Source of the DNA: Burkholderia pyrrocinia
GTDB lineage: Bacteria; Pseudomonadota; Gammaproteobacteria; Burkholderiales; Burkholderiaceae
Assembly: GCF_003330765.1 (NCBI RefSeq)
Contig: NZ_CP024902.1
Span: 2,108,001-2,172,000, forward strand
Direction of reading: 5' to 3'
DNA: 64,000 nucleotides
Shown in pieces: positions 1-9,322 of the stretch (position 1 is its first letter; each line of letters starts with the position of its first letter). The notes below the pieces were generated by a model. The model was not told where the DNA came from. It made no database searches and saw only the letters and a program-made list of their open reading frames with translations. A program made the translations under genes and the position numbers.

Positions 1-641
1 TTCTTTTCGAGGTGGCGCTTCGCGCGCAGCACCTGGTTCAGTTCACGGATCACGTGCACGGGCAGGCGCACCGTGCGGGCCTGGTTCATGATCGCCCGCT
101 CGATGCTCTGCCGAATCCACCACGTCGCGTAGGTCGAGAAACGGAAACCGCGCGTCGGGTCGAATTTCTCGATCGCGTGCATCAGACCGAGGTTGCCCTC
201 CTCGATCAGGTCGAGCAGCGGCACGCCGCGGTTCAGATACCCCTTGGCGATACTGACGACGAGACGCAGGTTGCGCTCGATCATCACCTGCCGTGCCTCG
301 AACTCGCCGGCCTTGGCGAGACGGGAATAGCGCTGCTCCTCCTCGACGGTCAGCAGCGGCTTCACGCTGATGCGGTTCAGGTAATGCTGGATCGTGTCGG
401 CCGTGAGTTCGGCCTGCAGCAGCGTGCGGAAATCGTCGACATCGGGCGCTGCTTCCGGGCGGCCTTCGCGCTCGTCGTCGCCACTGTCCGCCTCGGCGTC
501 GCGTGCCTCGAGTTCGCGTTCGTTTTCCGCGACGTCGTCTTCGTCGTCCGTCGAAGCACCCGCTCGCCTCACCGATGCTTGCGTGGCACGACTGATCTTC
601 TCAGACTCGGCTTGCGGCTCGTGGCGCTTCGATTTCGGCAT
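1..641 (-). CDS. rpoS: RNA polymerase sigma factor RpoS (5' part, runs off the left edge)
   Basis: Stationary-phase and general-stress sigma factor that directs core RNA polymerase to stress promoters. Reading leftward from the ATG at 641, the first 213 codons are present. The N-terminus is acidic and variable (about residues 1-65). A region 1.2-like segment and the region 2 core follow, with [30 protein letters not shown], the -10-recognition stretch [18 protein letters not shown], and VRLPVHV. Regions 3 and 4 lie outside the window. The start is only 12 bases after the nlpD stop, so this is the classical surE-pcm-nlpD-rpoS order; in enterics a main rpoS promoter lies inside nlpD, and the same is likely here. 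RpoS is preferred over RpoD because of the size of the N-terminal region and the nlpD neighbour. Confidence 0.95.
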   Translation of the reverse strand, partial: MPKSKRHEPQAESEKISRATQASVRRAGASTDDEDDVAENERELEARDAEADSGDDEREGRPEAAPDVDDFRTLLQAELTADTIQHYLNRISVKPLLTVEEEQRYSRLAKAGEFEARQVMIERNLRLVVSIAKGYLNRGVPLLDLIEEGNLGLMHAIEKFDPTRGFRFSTYATWWIRQSIERAIMNQARTVRLPVHVIRELNQVLRAKRHLEK

Positions 642-652
642 GGTCGTCTCGG

Positions 653-1570
653 TTATTGAGGCGGCAAATACTTCAGCGGATCGACAGGCTTACCCTGCCG
701 GCGAACCTCGAAATGCAGCATCACGCGGTCGGCATCGCTATTACCCATCTCGGCGATCTTCTGCCCCTTCGTTACCGCGTCCCCCTCTTTTACCATCAAA
801 GCGCGATTATGTGCATACGCCGTGAGGTAAGTTGCATCGTGTTTGATGATAATGAGGTTGCCGTAGCCGCGCAGGCCGCTGCCCGAGTAGACGACGCGGC
901 CGTCGGCCGCCGCCTTCACGGCCTCGCCGGCCGTGCCGCCGATATTGACACCCTTGTTCTTCGCGTCGTCGAACCCGTTCAGCACGGGGCCGCGCGCGGG
1001 CCACGCGAACGTCACGGCGCCGCTCGGAGCTGCCGCCGTGTCGCTCGATCCGGTGGCCGCGGCCGGCGGCGTCGCGAGCGTGGACGACGTGCCGGCGCCC
1101 GGCATCGCGGGCCCGCTGCTCAGCGGCGCGGTCGCGACGGCTGCGCCCGCGATCGGCGCGGCGGCCGGTGCGCCCGCAGCCGGTACGCCCGCAGCCGGTA
1201 CGCCCGCAACCGCGGCGCCGCCCGGCGGCGCGACGCGCAGCAACTGATCGACCTCGATCTGGTTCGGGTTCGTCAGGTTGTTCCACGACGCGATGTCGCG
1301 GTAGTTCTGCCCGTTCTCGAGCGCGATCCGGTACAGCGTGTCGCCCGGCTTCACACGGTAGAAGCCAGGCGGCGGCGGGCCGAGCGGCACCGCGGGCTGC
1401 GTGGTGGCGGTCGAGCCCAGCGACCCGGAGCGGTCGACGACGGGCGCGTTGTCGAGCCGCGTCGCACAGGCGGCCAGTAGTGTGGAGAACGCGGCTACAC
1501 AGATCGCGCGCTGGGCGAGTGTGAGCGGTTCCCTGGATCGGTTGTTTTGCATCGCGCGCAACATACTCAT
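653..1570 (-). CDS. nlpD: NlpD-type lipoprotein, LysM plus M23 peptidase domain
   Basis: Outer-membrane lipoprotein that in related bacteria activates a cell-wall amidase during daughter-cell separation. A signal peptide ends in the lipobox LLAAC (near residue 35). It is followed by a LysM peptidoglycan-binding domain (about residues 70-115, [13 protein letters not shown]), a long Ala/Pro/Gly linker, and a C-terminal M23/LytM domain (about 190-300). The M23 domain keeps HFEVRR but not the full set of zinc ligands, as expected for an activator rather than an enzyme. The linker contains an in-frame DNA repeat. The ATG at 1570 is chosen. A TTG at 1579 overlapping the pcm stop sits closer to a GGAG ribosome site and is a real alternative. 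Confidence 0.9.
   Translation of the reverse strand: MSMLRAMQNNRSREPLTLAQRAICVAAFSTLLAACATRLDNAPVVDRSGSLGSTATTQPAVPLGPPPPGFYRVKPGDTLYRIALENGQNYRDIASWNNLTNPNQIEVDQLLRVAPPGGAAVAGVPAAGVPAAGAPAAAPIAGAAVATAPLSSGPAMPGAGTSSTLATPPAAATGSSDTAAAPSGAVTFAWPARGPVLNGFDDAKNKGVNIGGTAGEAVKAAADGRVVYSGSGLRGYGNLIIIKHDATYLTAYAHNRALMVKEGDAVTKGQKIAEMGNSDADRVMLHFEVRRQGKPVDPLKYLPPQ
1164..1208. repeat. Three tandem 15-bp repeats inside nlpD
   Basis: Three copies of a 15-base unit (gccggtRcgcccgca on the plus strand) lie head to tail at 1164-1178, 1179-1193 and 1194-1208. They encode repeated Ala-Gly-Val/Ala-Pro-Ala steps of the NlpD linker. The unit is a multiple of three, so copy-number change would alter linker length without shifting the frame. 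Confidence 0.85.
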
Positions 1571-1575
1571 CGGTT

Positions 1576-2508
1576 TCAAATCACTCCGGATTTTAAAGGG
1601 ACAAAGAAAACGCGATCAAGCCGTGACTCTCGCCATTGCGCGTGCGCGACGCGCTCGACGAGCGTGAGCACCTGGTGCTGCCCGCTCTGCGCGCCGACCG
1701 GCGCGACGAGCCGCCCGCCGATCGCGAGCTGCTCGAGCAGCGCCTGCGGCACGTCGAGCCCCGCCGCCGCGATCACGATCGCGTCGAACGGGGCCGCGGA
1801 CGGCAGACCGACACGCCCGTCGCCGTAGTGCAGACGGATGTTCGGCACGCGCAGCGGCCGCAGGTTCAGCTTCGCGCGCTCGTAGAGCGGCTTGATGCGT
1901 TCAATCGAATACACGTCGCGTGCCACGTGGCTCAGCACGGCGGCCTGATAGCCGCAGCCCGTACCGATCTCGAGGACGCGCTCGAGCGTGCGGCCGGCCA
2001 TCGCGAGCTCGATCATGCGCGCGACGACCGACGGCTTTGAAATTGTTTGCTGATGGCCGATCGGCAACGCCGAATCTTCATAGGCCTGCGTCGCGAGCCC
2101 CGGATCCACGAACAGGTGGCGCGGCACCGCGGCCATCGCGTCCAGCACACGCGCGTCGGTCACGCCGTTCGCGCGCAGCCGTTCGACCATCCGCTCGCGC
2201 ACACGTTCCGACGTGAGCGCGAACGCGCCGGCCGGCGCGACGCTCGGCGCAGCCGGCTTCGGCAGCGCGGGCTTCAGCGCGGTCGGCTTCGGCGCGGTCG
2301 CGGGCTTCGCGGCGGCGGAACCCGGCAACGTCGTCCGCACGACAGCGGGCTTCACCGCAACCGGTTTCAGCACGGCCGCGGGCTTGTCGGCGGCCTTCGG
2401 CACCGCGACCGCAGCATGGCGTTCGCCGGCCCGACCCTCCGACTTGCGTGGCGCTCGCTTGAGATCTTCGAGCGCGAGCGGGAACCGCTTCGCGCGCTCG
2501 CCGCTCAT
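1576..2508 (-). CDS. pcm: Protein-L-isoaspartate O-methyltransferase
   Basis: Cytosolic repair enzyme that uses S-adenosylmethionine to methylate isoaspartyl residues in damaged proteins, starting their conversion back to aspartate. About 310 residues, longer than the roughly 210 of the enteric enzyme, because of an N-terminal Lys/Ala/Pro-rich extension of about 100 residues. The catalytic part has [17 protein letters not shown] and the SAM-binding motif [15 protein letters not shown]. The ATG at 2508 overlaps the surE stop by four bases (ATGA), which fixes this start and suggests translational coupling. A longer open frame reaches 3345 but runs antiphase through surE and is not used. Confidence 0.93.
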   Translation of the reverse strand: MSGERAKRFPLALEDLKRAPRKSEGRAGERHAAVAVPKAADKPAAVLKPVAVKPAVVRTTLPGSAAAKPATAPKPTALKPALPKPAAPSVAPAGAFALTSERVRERMVERLRANGVTDARVLDAMAAVPRHLFVDPGLATQAYEDSALPIGHQQTISKPSVVARMIELAMAGRTLERVLEIGTGCGYQAAVLSHVARDVYSIERIKPLYERAKLNLRPLRVPNIRLHYGDGRVGLPSAAPFDAIVIAAAGLDVPQALLEQLAIGGRLVAPVGAQSGQHQVLTLVERVAHAQWRESRLDRVFFVPLKSGVI

Positions 2509-3266
2509 GAAGCCCGCCCTCCGGCGCGCGCCCATTCGCGCGTCGCAGGCAGCATCTGCGTATGCGTGAGGTCGAGCTGCAGCGGCGTGATCGACACGAA
2601 ACCGTTTGCCACGGCATGGAAATCGGTGCCGTCGCTCGCGTCCAGCGCCGCGCCCGCCGCACCGATCCAGTAGACTGGCTCGCCACGCGGGTCGGTCTGG
2701 CGAATCACCGGCTGCGACGGATGACGCTTGCCGAGGCGCGTGACCTTCCAGCCCTTCAGTTCGGCGTACGGCAGGTTCGGAATATTGACGTTCAGCAGCG
2801 GCTGGCCCGGCAGCGGATGCGCGAGGTAGTGCTCGACGATTTCCGCGGCGACGCGCGCGGCGTCCGCCAGATGAGCCCAGCCCTTGTCGGCCAGCGAAAA
2901 TGCGATGGCCGGCACGCCGAACATGATGCCTTCGGTGGCGGCTGCAACTGTCCCCGAATAGAGCGTGTCTTCGCCCATGTTCTGGCCGTTGTTGATCCCC
3001 GACACGACGATGTCCGGCCTTGCGTCGGTCATCCCTGTCAGCGCGACGTGCACCGAATCGGTCGGCGTGCCGTTCACGTAGAAGAAACCCGTACCCGGCG
3101 CGCGCTGCACCGACAGCGGCCGCGACAACGTGAGGGAATTCGACGCGCCGCTGCAGTTCTGCTCCGGCGCGATCACCGTGAGTTCGGCCAGCGGCTGCAG
3201 CGCTTCGCTGAGCGCGGCGAGACCGGGGGCGAGATAGCCGTCGTCGTTGCTGAGTAGGATTCGCAT
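2505..3266 (-). CDS. surE: 5'/3'-nucleotidase SurE
   Basis: Metal-dependent nucleoside monophosphatase acting on 5'- and 3'-nucleotides, tied to stationary-phase survival. 253 residues, the usual family length. The N-terminal metal-binding motif [13 protein letters not shown] is intact, as are ASNSLTL and the [11 protein letters not shown] loop. It is first gene of the surE-pcm-nlpD-rpoS cluster and overlaps pcm by four bases. Confidence 0.96.
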   Translation of the reverse strand: MRILLSNDDGYLAPGLAALSEALQPLAELTVIAPEQNCSGASNSLTLSRPLSVQRAPGTGFFYVNGTPTDSVHVALTGMTDARPDIVVSGINNGQNMGEDTLYSGTVAAATEGIMFGVPAIAFSLADKGWAHLADAARVAAEIVEHYLAHPLPGQPLLNVNIPNLPYAELKGWKVTRLGKRHPSQPVIRQTDPRGEPVYWIGAAGAALDASDGTDFHAVANGFVSITPLQLDLTHTQMLPATREWARAGGRAS

Positions 3267-3389
3267 CCGGCGATTGTAACCGAGGAAAGATGGCGCGAGA
3301 GCGACAGTCCGGCGGCCGCGGATGGAAGGGTGTGCGCACGCGCACCCGATGCGCCGCCGCGTTGTGCGGCGGTGTTCTGCGCTCTCAAG

Positions 3390-3470
3390 AAAACGCCGGG
3401 CCGCCCCAAGTTTTCCGCCCCGCAGGAAGTCCCCTTGGGGGATGCCCCCGTCGGGGGGCCTGGCACGAAG
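3390..3470. repeat. GC-rich palindromic intergenic element (REP-like candidate)
   Basis: Between surE and the CoA transferase gene lies a stretch of short self-complementary blocks, including ccccttgggg at 3431-3440 and gcccccgtcggggggc at 3444-3459. It can fold into several hairpins and carries no open frame that looks real. Blocks like this recur between genes in Burkholderiales genomes as far as I recall, but I find no second full copy in this window. Confidence 0.4.
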
Positions 3471-3488
3471 CGACCGGTCTGGAGGCGC

Positions 3489-4694
3489 TCAAATCGCGCC
3501 CGCGTGGCGCAGCGCGGCAATCGCCTGCACGTCGTAGCCGAGGCCGCGCAACACCTCGTCCGTATGCTCGCCGAGTTCGGGCCCGAGCCAGCGCGTTTCG
3601 CCGGGCGTGTCCGACAGCTTGGGCGTGATGTTCGGCAGCGGAATGTCGGTGCCGTCGGCCAGCTTGAAGCGCTGGATCATCTGCCGCGCGACGAACTGCG
3701 GATCGGTGAACATGTCGGCGGCGCTGTAGATGCGCCCGGCCGGCACGTCGGCCGCGTTGAGCACGACGAGCGCGTCGTCGATCGTGCGCGGCGCGAGCCA
3801 CGCGGCAATCGCGTCGTCGATCTCCTGCGTGCGCGGCACGCGCCCGTCGTTTCGCGCCAGCGCGGGATCGTCGGCGAGGTCGTCGCGCTCGATCGCCTTC
3901 ATCAGCCGCTTGAAGATCGGGTCGCTGTTGCCGCCGATGACGATGCTGCCGTCGCGGCACGCATACGTATTCGACGGAACGATGCCCGGCAGCGACGCGC
4001 CGGTGCGCTCGCGCACCATCCCGTACACGCCGTATTCGGGCACCACGCTTTCCATCATGTTGAATACGGCTTCGTACAGTGCAACGTCGACCACCTGCCC
4101 CGCACCGCCATTGACCTGGCGGTGATGGAGCGCCATCAGCGCGCCGATCACGCCGTGCAGCGCGGCGATCGAATCGCCGATCGAGATGCCGATGCGCGGC
4201 GGCGGCAAATCGGGATAGCCGGTGATGTGGCGCAGCCCGCCCATCGATTCGGCGATCGCGCCGAAGCCGGGCCGGTCGCGGTACGGGCCCGTCTGCCCGT
4301 AACCGGACAGGCGCACCATCACGAGGCCCGGGTTGTCGGCCGACAGCACGTCGTAGCCGAGCCCGAGCTTTTCGAGCAGGCCCGGACGGAAGTTCTCGAT
4401 CACGATGTCGGCCTCGCTCGCGAGCTGCCGCGCGATCGCCTTGCCGGCATCGGCTTTCAGGTTGAGCGTGACCGATTTCTTGTTGCGCGCCTGGACGGAC
4501 CACCACAGCGACGTGCCGCCCTGCTCCGGGTGGAGCTTGCGCCACTTGCGCAGCGGGTCGCCGCCGTTCGGATCCTCGATCTTGATCACTTCCGCGCCGA
4601 ATTCGGCGAACAGCCGCGATGCGAACGGCCCCGCGATCAGCGTTCCGAATTCGAGCACTTTGACGCCCGCGAGCGGGCCCTGGCTGGTGCTCAT
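3489..4694 (-). CDS. CaiB/BaiF family (class III) CoA transferase
   Basis: Predicted cytosolic enzyme moving coenzyme A between carboxylic acids by the class III mechanism; the substrate cannot be read from sequence. About 401 residues, normal for the family. It begins GVKVLEFGTLIAGPFASRLFAEFGAEVIKIE, the CoA-binding fold signature, and contains NKKSVTLNLK, ENFRPGLLEKLGLGYD and GFGAIAESMGGLRHITG, all typical of CaiB/BaiF proteins. The ATG at 4694 is preferred over an in-frame upstream start at 4730 because a GGGAGA ribosome site precedes it. It lies 48 bases after recR and may be read through from the dnaX-ybaB-recR unit, with no obvious functional link. Confidence 0.88.
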   Translation of the reverse strand: MSTSQGPLAGVKVLEFGTLIAGPFASRLFAEFGAEVIKIEDPNGGDPLRKWRKLHPEQGGTSLWWSVQARNKKSVTLNLKADAGKAIARQLASEADIVIENFRPGLLEKLGLGYDVLSADNPGLVMVRLSGYGQTGPYRDRPGFGAIAESMGGLRHITGYPDLPPPRIGISIGDSIAALHGVIGALMALHHRQVNGGAGQVVDVALYEAVFNMMESVVPEYGVYGMVRERTGASLPGIVPSNTYACRDGSIVIGGNSDPIFKRLMKAIERDDLADDPALARNDGRVPRTQEIDDAIAAWLAPRTIDDALVVLNAADVPAGRIYSAADMFTDPQFVARQMIQRFKLADGTDIPLPNITPKLSDTPGETRWLGPELGEHTDEVLRGLGYDVQAIAALRHAGAI

Positions 4695-4742
4695 GTGTCT
4701 CCCTGGCATGAGGAACGGCGCCGCCTGCAAGCGGCGCCCGGC

Positions 4743-5339
4743 TTACATCGTGCGGCGGTCGAGCATCGCACGGGCGATGGTGCCCGCGTCGACGTATTCG
4801 AGCTCGCCGCCCACCGGCACGCCGCGCGCGAGGCGCGTGACCGCGAGCCCGCGCGCCTTCAGCGTCTGGCCGAGGTAGTGCGCGGTGGCTTCGCCCTCGT
4901 TCGTGAAGTTGGTCGCGAGCACGACTTCCTTGACGATTCCGTCGGACGCGCGGCGCACGAGGCGGTCGAAATGGATTTCCTTCGGGCCGATTCCGTCGAG
5001 CGGGCTCAGTCGCCCCATCAGCACGAAATACAGCCCGCGGTAAGTCATGGTCTGCTCGAGCATGATCTGGTCGGCAGGCGTCTCGACGACGCACAGCAGC
5101 GTCGGATCACGCTCCTCGTCGCTGCAGACCTCGCAGATCTGCGCTTCGGTAAACGTGTTGCACTTCTCGCAGTGCTGCAGGTGCTCGGTCGCGAACAGCA
5201 GCGACCGGCCGAGCCGCTCCGCGCCCTCCCGATCGTGCTGCATCAGGTGGACCGCCATGCGCTGCGCGGATTTCGGCCCGACGCCGGGCAGCACGCGCAA
5301 CGCTTCGACGAGAGCGGACAGGGCGGACGGCTGTTTCAT
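4743..5339 (-). CDS. recR: Recombination mediator protein RecR
   Basis: Works with RecF and RecO to load RecA on gapped single-stranded DNA. 198 residues, the family's standard length. Visible parts are the N-terminal helix-hairpin-helix [16 protein letters not shown], a four-cysteine zinc finger (CEKC and CEVC), and a Toprim domain with [14 protein letters not shown] and the GREEN-like [17 protein letters not shown]. Third gene of dnaX-ybaB-recR, a conserved bacterial order. Confidence 0.97.
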   Translation of the reverse strand: MKQPSALSALVEALRVLPGVGPKSAQRMAVHLMQHDREGAERLGRSLLFATEHLQHCEKCNTFTEAQICEVCSDEERDPTLLCVVETPADQIMLEQTMTYRGLYFVLMGRLSPLDGIGPKEIHFDRLVRRASDGIVKEVVLATNFTNEGEATAHYLGQTLKARGLAVTRLARGVPVGGELEYVDAGTIARAMLDRRTM

Positions 5340-5370
5340 ACGGCGGCAAAAAGTGGCACGGACGCCGCGC

Positions 5371-5697
5371 TCAGAACGGCAGCTTGAAGCCCGGGGGCAG
5401 CGGCAGGCCCGACGTCATGCCGCTCATCTTTTCCTGCGACGTCGCTTCGGCCTTGCGCACGGCGTCGTTGAACGCAGCCGCGACGAGATCCTCGAGCATG
5501 TCCTTGTCGTCCGCGAGCAGGCTCGGGTCGATCGACACGCGACGCACTTCGTTGCGGCACGTCATCGTCACCTTGACGAGGCCCGCCCCCGACTGCCCTT
5601 CGACTTCGATCAGCGCAAGCTGCTCCTGCATCTTCTTCATGTTTTCCTGCATTTGCTGCGCTTGCTTCATCAGTCCGGCGATGTTGCCTTTCAACAT
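5371..5697 (-). CDS. ybaB: YbaB/EbfC family nucleoid-associated protein
   Basis: Small DNA-binding protein, 108 residues, usual family size. It opens [20 protein letters not shown], a long helix rich in Met and Gln, then the conserved core with [21 protein letters not shown] and a C-terminal helix ending PPGFKLPF. The internal ATG at 5697, preceded by AAGGAGTA, is chosen over an upstream in-frame start at 5955 that would invade the dnaX terminus. It lies between dnaX and recR. Confidence 0.95.
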   Translation of the reverse strand: MLKGNIAGLMKQAQQMQENMKKMQEQLALIEVEGQSGAGLVKVTMTCRNEVRRVSIDPSLLADDKDMLEDLVAAAFNDAVRKAEATSQEKMSGMTSGLPLPPGFKLPF

Positions 5698-5791
5698 GGG
5701 AATACTCCTTCGTGATCGTGTGAAAACCGGCACGCGGCGCGTGCCGGCCAATGTGTGCGGGCGTAATTGTGCCTGTCGCGGTGCGGTCAGT

Positions 5792-8185
5792 TCAATGCAG
5801 CGTCGGCGGCGGGCCGTCCGGCGCCGAATCGGCGAGCGGACGCACCGAACCCTCGACGATGCGCGCACCGAAGTCGCGCACGAGCTGCTGGACGAACGGA
5901 TCGCCGTGAATCTCCTGCTCGGCCTCGCGCTGACGTGCCGCGCGTACGGCCGCATCGAGCGCCGCCGCCGTACGCCGTGCGGGCCCGACCTCGACCGCCA
6001 CCTCGACCGGCTTGCCGAGCGCGTCGGCCAGCGCGGCCTTCAGCTTTGCCACCTGCGCGGCGTCCGCATACTGCGGCACCGGCACGGAAAGTTTCAAGGT
6101 GGTCGCATCGACGGCCGTCAGTTCGCTGTTGAACGCGAGCTGGTACGCGACGCCCTTGAGCGGCAGCTGCGCGGCCAGCGCCGGCCATTCGCCGTCGAAG
6201 CCGACCGGATCGAGCGCGATCGCGGGCGGCAACGGGCGCGAGTCGACCGGTGCGGCCGGACGGGCGTCCGCCAGCTTCGGCGTCACGCGCACATCGTCGG
6301 GACCGCTGTCGAACACCGGCACGAAGCCATCGTCGGACGGGCCGCCGAACATCTCGTCGGCACTGAGCGGTACGTAGTCGTCCGGCGGGATGTCTTCCCA
6401 CGGCGGCGAGGCCTGGCGCGAATCGGCCGCCTGCGGCGCACGGGCGGCAGCGCGCGGCGTCGGCACCTGTACGGCGGGACGCGGCGCGGCCGGCTTCTCG
6501 GCGGCCGGCTGGGCCGCCGGTTTCGGGGCGGCACCTGCCCGCCCGCGGTCGGACGACACGCGCATCCCCGCATTGCGCAACACGTCGAGCGCGGCGGCGG
6601 CACCGCCTGAACGTGCTGCCTGACGTGCGGCCGGCTCGGGCGGCGCAGCACGCGGTGCCGGTTCCGCCGGCGCAGCCGGTTCGTCCGCAACCGGCTCATC
6701 GCTTTGCTGCGCAACGGCAACAGCGGCCGGCGGCTCGGGCTCCTTGCGAGCGGGTGGCGGCATATCGCCCGCCGTCGCCGCTTGCGGCGCGGCATCCGTT
6801 TCCGGCTGCGGCGTCTCGATAACTTGCGCGTCAACCGAAGCCGGCACGGATGCCTGGACGGCAGCCGGCTTCGCGGCCGGCCGGCCTGCTTCGTCGCCGG
6901 ACTGCGCCGGTGCCGGTGCTGGTGCTGGTGCCGGCGCTGAACGCGCAACCGGCGCAGCGGGTGCGTCAACCTGCGGACGCACTGCCTCGGCGGGCACAGC
7001 CGATACCGGCTTCGCCGCAGCGGCCGATGCCGCGGCAGCGCGCGGGACCGGCACGGCACGCGGCACGGACGGCTGGCCGCCCGGCGCACTGCCGGCGGCA
7101 ACCGCCGGTTCGAACGCGAGCATCCGCAGCAGCGTCATCGTGAAACCGGCGTATTCGTCCGGAGCCAGGCCGAGCTCCGCGCGACCGACCGTCGCGATCT
7201 GATAGAACAGCTGAACCTGTTCGGGGCTCAGCGTCTCGGCGAAGCGGCGCAGGTCGGCCGCTTCCGGCCATTCGTCGAGCACCGAGCCCGGCGCGAACTG
7301 CGCCCACGCGATCCGGTGCAGCAAGCTCGCGAGATCCTGCAACGCCGTCGAGAACGACAGGCTGCGCAGCGACATCTCGTCGGCAATCGCGAGGATTTCC
7401 GGGCCGCTGCCGGCCGCGAGCGCGTCGAGCAGGCGCACCATGTAAGTCTGGTCGAGCGCGCCGAGCATGCCCGACACGGCCGACTCGGTCACCTCGTTCG
7501 CCGAATAGGCGATCGCCTGGTCGGTGAGGGACAGCGCGTCGCGCATGCTGCCCTGCGCGGCGCGCGCGAGCAGGCGCAGCGCCTGCGACTCGAACGTGAT
7601 CTGCTCTTCGCCGAGGATCCGTTCGAGATGCGACACGATGTGCCCGGCCGGCATCTGTTTCAGGTTGAACTGCAGGCAGCGCGACAGCACGGTGACGGGG
7701 ATTTTCTGCGGATCGGTCGTCGCGAGGATGAACTTGACGTGCGGCGGCGGCTCTTCGAGCGTCTTCAGCATCGCGTTGAACGCGTGATTCGTCAGCATGT
7801 GCACTTCGTCGATCATGTAGACCTTGAAGCGCGCATCGACGGGCGCGTACACCGCGCGCTCGAGCAGCGCGGCCATCTCGTCGACGCCACGGTTGCTCGC
7901 GGCATCCATCTCGACGTAATCGACGAAACGGCCTTCGTCGATCTCGCGACAGGCACGGCACACGCCGCACGGCTGCGACGTGACGCCGGTTTCACAGTTG
8001 AGTGCCTTCGCGAAGATCCGCGACAGCGTCGTCTTGCCGACACCGCGGGTTCCGGTAAACAGATAGGCGTGATGGAGACGCCCGCCGTCGAGCGCGTGCG
8101 TGAGCGCCCTGACGACGTGCTCCTGGCCGACGAGCGAAGCGAAATCCTTCGGACGCCACTTGCGTGCGAGAACTTGATAGGTCAT
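5792..8185 (-). CDS. dnaX: DNA polymerase III subunit gamma/tau
   Basis: Clamp-loader ATPase subunit that also tethers the replicative polymerase and helicase. 797 residues. The AAA+ module at the N-terminus has Walker [10 protein letters not shown] (about 44-52), a four-cysteine zinc site (about 63-80, with CGVCRAC), Walker B-type MIDEVHML, and the sensor region [18 protein letters not shown]. After about residue 370 comes a long Ala/Pro-rich linker (roughly 370-620, including a PAPAPAPA run), then the tau-specific C-terminal region. I see no A-rich slippery heptamer of the E. coli type, so a separate gamma product by programmed frameshift is not supported here. Confidence 0.96.
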   Translation of the reverse strand: MTYQVLARKWRPKDFASLVGQEHVVRALTHALDGGRLHHAYLFTGTRGVGKTTLSRIFAKALNCETGVTSQPCGVCRACREIDEGRFVDYVEMDAASNRGVDEMAALLERAVYAPVDARFKVYMIDEVHMLTNHAFNAMLKTLEEPPPHVKFILATTDPQKIPVTVLSRCLQFNLKQMPAGHIVSHLERILGEEQITFESQALRLLARAAQGSMRDALSLTDQAIAYSANEVTESAVSGMLGALDQTYMVRLLDALAAGSGPEILAIADEMSLRSLSFSTALQDLASLLHRIAWAQFAPGSVLDEWPEAADLRRFAETLSPEQVQLFYQIATVGRAELGLAPDEYAGFTMTLLRMLAFEPAVAAGSAPGGQPSVPRAVPVPRAAAASAAAAKPVSAVPAEAVRPQVDAPAAPVARSAPAPAPAPAPAQSGDEAGRPAAKPAAVQASVPASVDAQVIETPQPETDAAPQAATAGDMPPPARKEPEPPAAVAVAQQSDEPVADEPAAPAEPAPRAAPPEPAARQAARSGGAAAALDVLRNAGMRVSSDRGRAGAAPKPAAQPAAEKPAAPRPAVQVPTPRAAARAPQAADSRQASPPWEDIPPDDYVPLSADEMFGGPSDDGFVPVFDSGPDDVRVTPKLADARPAAPVDSRPLPPAIALDPVGFDGEWPALAAQLPLKGVAYQLAFNSELTAVDATTLKLSVPVPQYADAAQVAKLKAALADALGKPVEVAVEVGPARRTAAALDAAVRAARQREAEQEIHGDPFVQQLVRDFGARIVEGSVRPLADSAPDGPPPTLH

Positions 8186-8276
8186 CGGGAAATTGTATCA
8201 GTAACGCTGCGTCGCGCCGACACGCGAAACGGTGCGGAAGACGGGCAAAGCGCAGGTAAAACGGAGTGTGCCGCAG

Positions 8277-8304
8277 AAATAAAAAACGCCCGGCGAACGG
8301 GGCG
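8277..8304 (-). terminator. ffs: Rho-independent terminator of the 4.5S RNA gene
   Basis: On the minus strand a CGCCC/GGGCG stem (8287-8304) is followed by TTTTTTATTT (8277-8286). It lies ten bases past the 3' end of the SRP RNA and upstream of dnaX, so it separates the two transcripts. Confidence 0.85.
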
Positions 8305-8313
8305 AGAAGAAAG

Positions 8314-8413
8314 GTGACGAGCCCGACCCTCGGCACTGGCAGAAAACGATTGTGGCTGCTTCGTTCCCGACCTGACCAGGTTCACCGCCCCACCATGCGA
8401 GGAGGCCCGTCAC
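8314..8413 (-). ncRNA. ffs: 4.5S signal recognition particle RNA (small bacterial type)
   Basis: RNA component of the signal recognition particle; binds Ffh and targets nascent membrane proteins to FtsY and SecYEG. The minus strand carries the diagnostic domain IV: CCTGGTCAGGTC, then a GGAA tetraloop context, then GAAGCAGCC. The 5' segment GTGACGGGCC (from 8413) pairs with the 3' segment GGGCTCGTCAC (to 8314), closing one long hairpin of about 100 nt without an Alu domain. A TAGAAT -10 box lies just upstream and a terminator just downstream. End positions are good to a few bases. Confidence 0.93.
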
Positions 8414-8800
8414 GACATATTCTATCACCGCTTCCGGATGAATGCGACCGTTTGTTCGCATCAATGCGAACGGCCGGGCAAACCGTCGCGCATCCGGCCG
8501 CACGAATCGCATGCGTGCCCGCCCCCTTGTAATTTGCGAGCCGGCCTCCACCTGCAGGGCACAACGGTCGAACGTCGCGTCGTACCCCTACTCGCGAAGC
8601 GGCTACTATCGCCGCCCGCAGCAGATAGCAAATTAGGCTAATATGACGCCCGAACGACCCGCGAGCCGCGGCATGCAGCGCTTACGCCCTTCCTTTACGT
8701 AGAGCGGAGCGACCTGCCGCAGCGGCCGGCAGCCAACGGCGGCCGGCACGCCGCAACGCGCAAGCAGGCAGTCCCCGAACCTGTAAGAGGTATTGACCCA
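8414..8800. other. Intergenic region between 4.5S RNA and trxA
   Basis: This 387-base gap holds the divergent 4.5S promoter and, at 8454-8471, an inverted repeat with perfect 8-bp arms (gttcgcat / atgcgaac, two bases apart) that could be an operator or fold in RNA. Nearer trxA there is a possible -10 (taatat, 8638-8643). The last 150 bases form a GC-rich leader ending in AAGAGG ten bases before the trxA ATG. Short frames here look like shadows. Confidence 0.6.
8419..8447 (-). promoter_or_regulatory. Sigma-70 promoter of the 4.5S RNA
   Basis: On the minus strand the -10 hexamer TAGAAT occupies 8424-8419, six bases before the inferred first RNA base at 8413. A weak -35 (TCGCAT, 8447-8442) sits 17 bases upstream. 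Confidence 0.6.
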
Positions 8801-9127
8801 ATGAGCGAACAGATCAAACACATCAGCGACGCATCGTTCGAACAGGACGTCGTCAAGTCCGACAAGCCCGTGCTCGTCGATTTCTGGGCCGAATGGTGCG
8901 GCCCGTGCAAGATGATCGCCCCGATCCTCGACGAAGTCGCGAAGGATTACGGCGACAAGCTGCAGATCGCGAAGATCAACGTCGACGACAACCAGGCAAC
9001 GCCTGCGAAATTCGGCGTGCGCGGCATCCCGACGCTGATCCTGTTCAAGAACGGCGCGGCCGCCGCGCAGAAGGTCGGCGCGCTGTCGAAGTCGCAGCTC
9101 ACCGCATTCCTGGACAGCCACCTGTAA
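8801..9127 (+). CDS. trxA: Thioredoxin 1
   Basis: General cytosolic disulfide reductase, recycled by thioredoxin reductase. 108 residues with the active site [13 protein letters not shown] (cysteines 33 and 36), the buried Asp27, and the cis-proline region [13 protein letters not shown]. Length and sequence are canonical. It stands upstream of rho as in many proteobacteria; an 11-bp hairpin downstream suggests that much of its message ends before rho. Confidence 0.98.
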   Translation: MSEQIKHISDASFEQDVVKSDKPVLVDFWAEWCGPCKMIAPILDEVAKDYGDKLQIAKINVDDNQATPAKFGVRGIPTLILFKNGAAAAQKVGALSKSQLTAFLDSHL

Positions 9128-9141
9128 TACCGGCAGTTCCG

Positions 9142-9171
9142 CGGACGTGTTGTCAACCGGCAACACGTCCG
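9142..9171 (+). terminator. Strong hairpin downstream of trxA
   Basis: Arms CGGACGTGTTG (9142-9152) and CAACACGTCCG (9161-9171) form a perfect 11-bp stem with an 8-base loop, 15 bases after the trxA stop. No T-run follows, so it may be a 3'-end stabiliser or a factor-assisted terminator rather than a classical intrinsic one. Confidence 0.55.
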
Positions 9172-9322
9172 TCATCAAGCCGCCGATCGGCCGCTCAAGC
9201 GCGAATCGGCCTATGCTAGAATTAAAAAACGTCTACAAGACGCATTTAAGTCTCTGAGCGCCTCCGCTCGCCCTCCTCCCTTTATTTCTTTCGTCGCTTC
9301 TCCTCCCTGGCGGGTTCCCCGT

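Noticed and set aside
5792..8185. Programmed frameshift producing a short gamma form of DnaX.
   Set aside because: No A-rich slippery heptamer with a downstream hairpin is visible where one would be expected.
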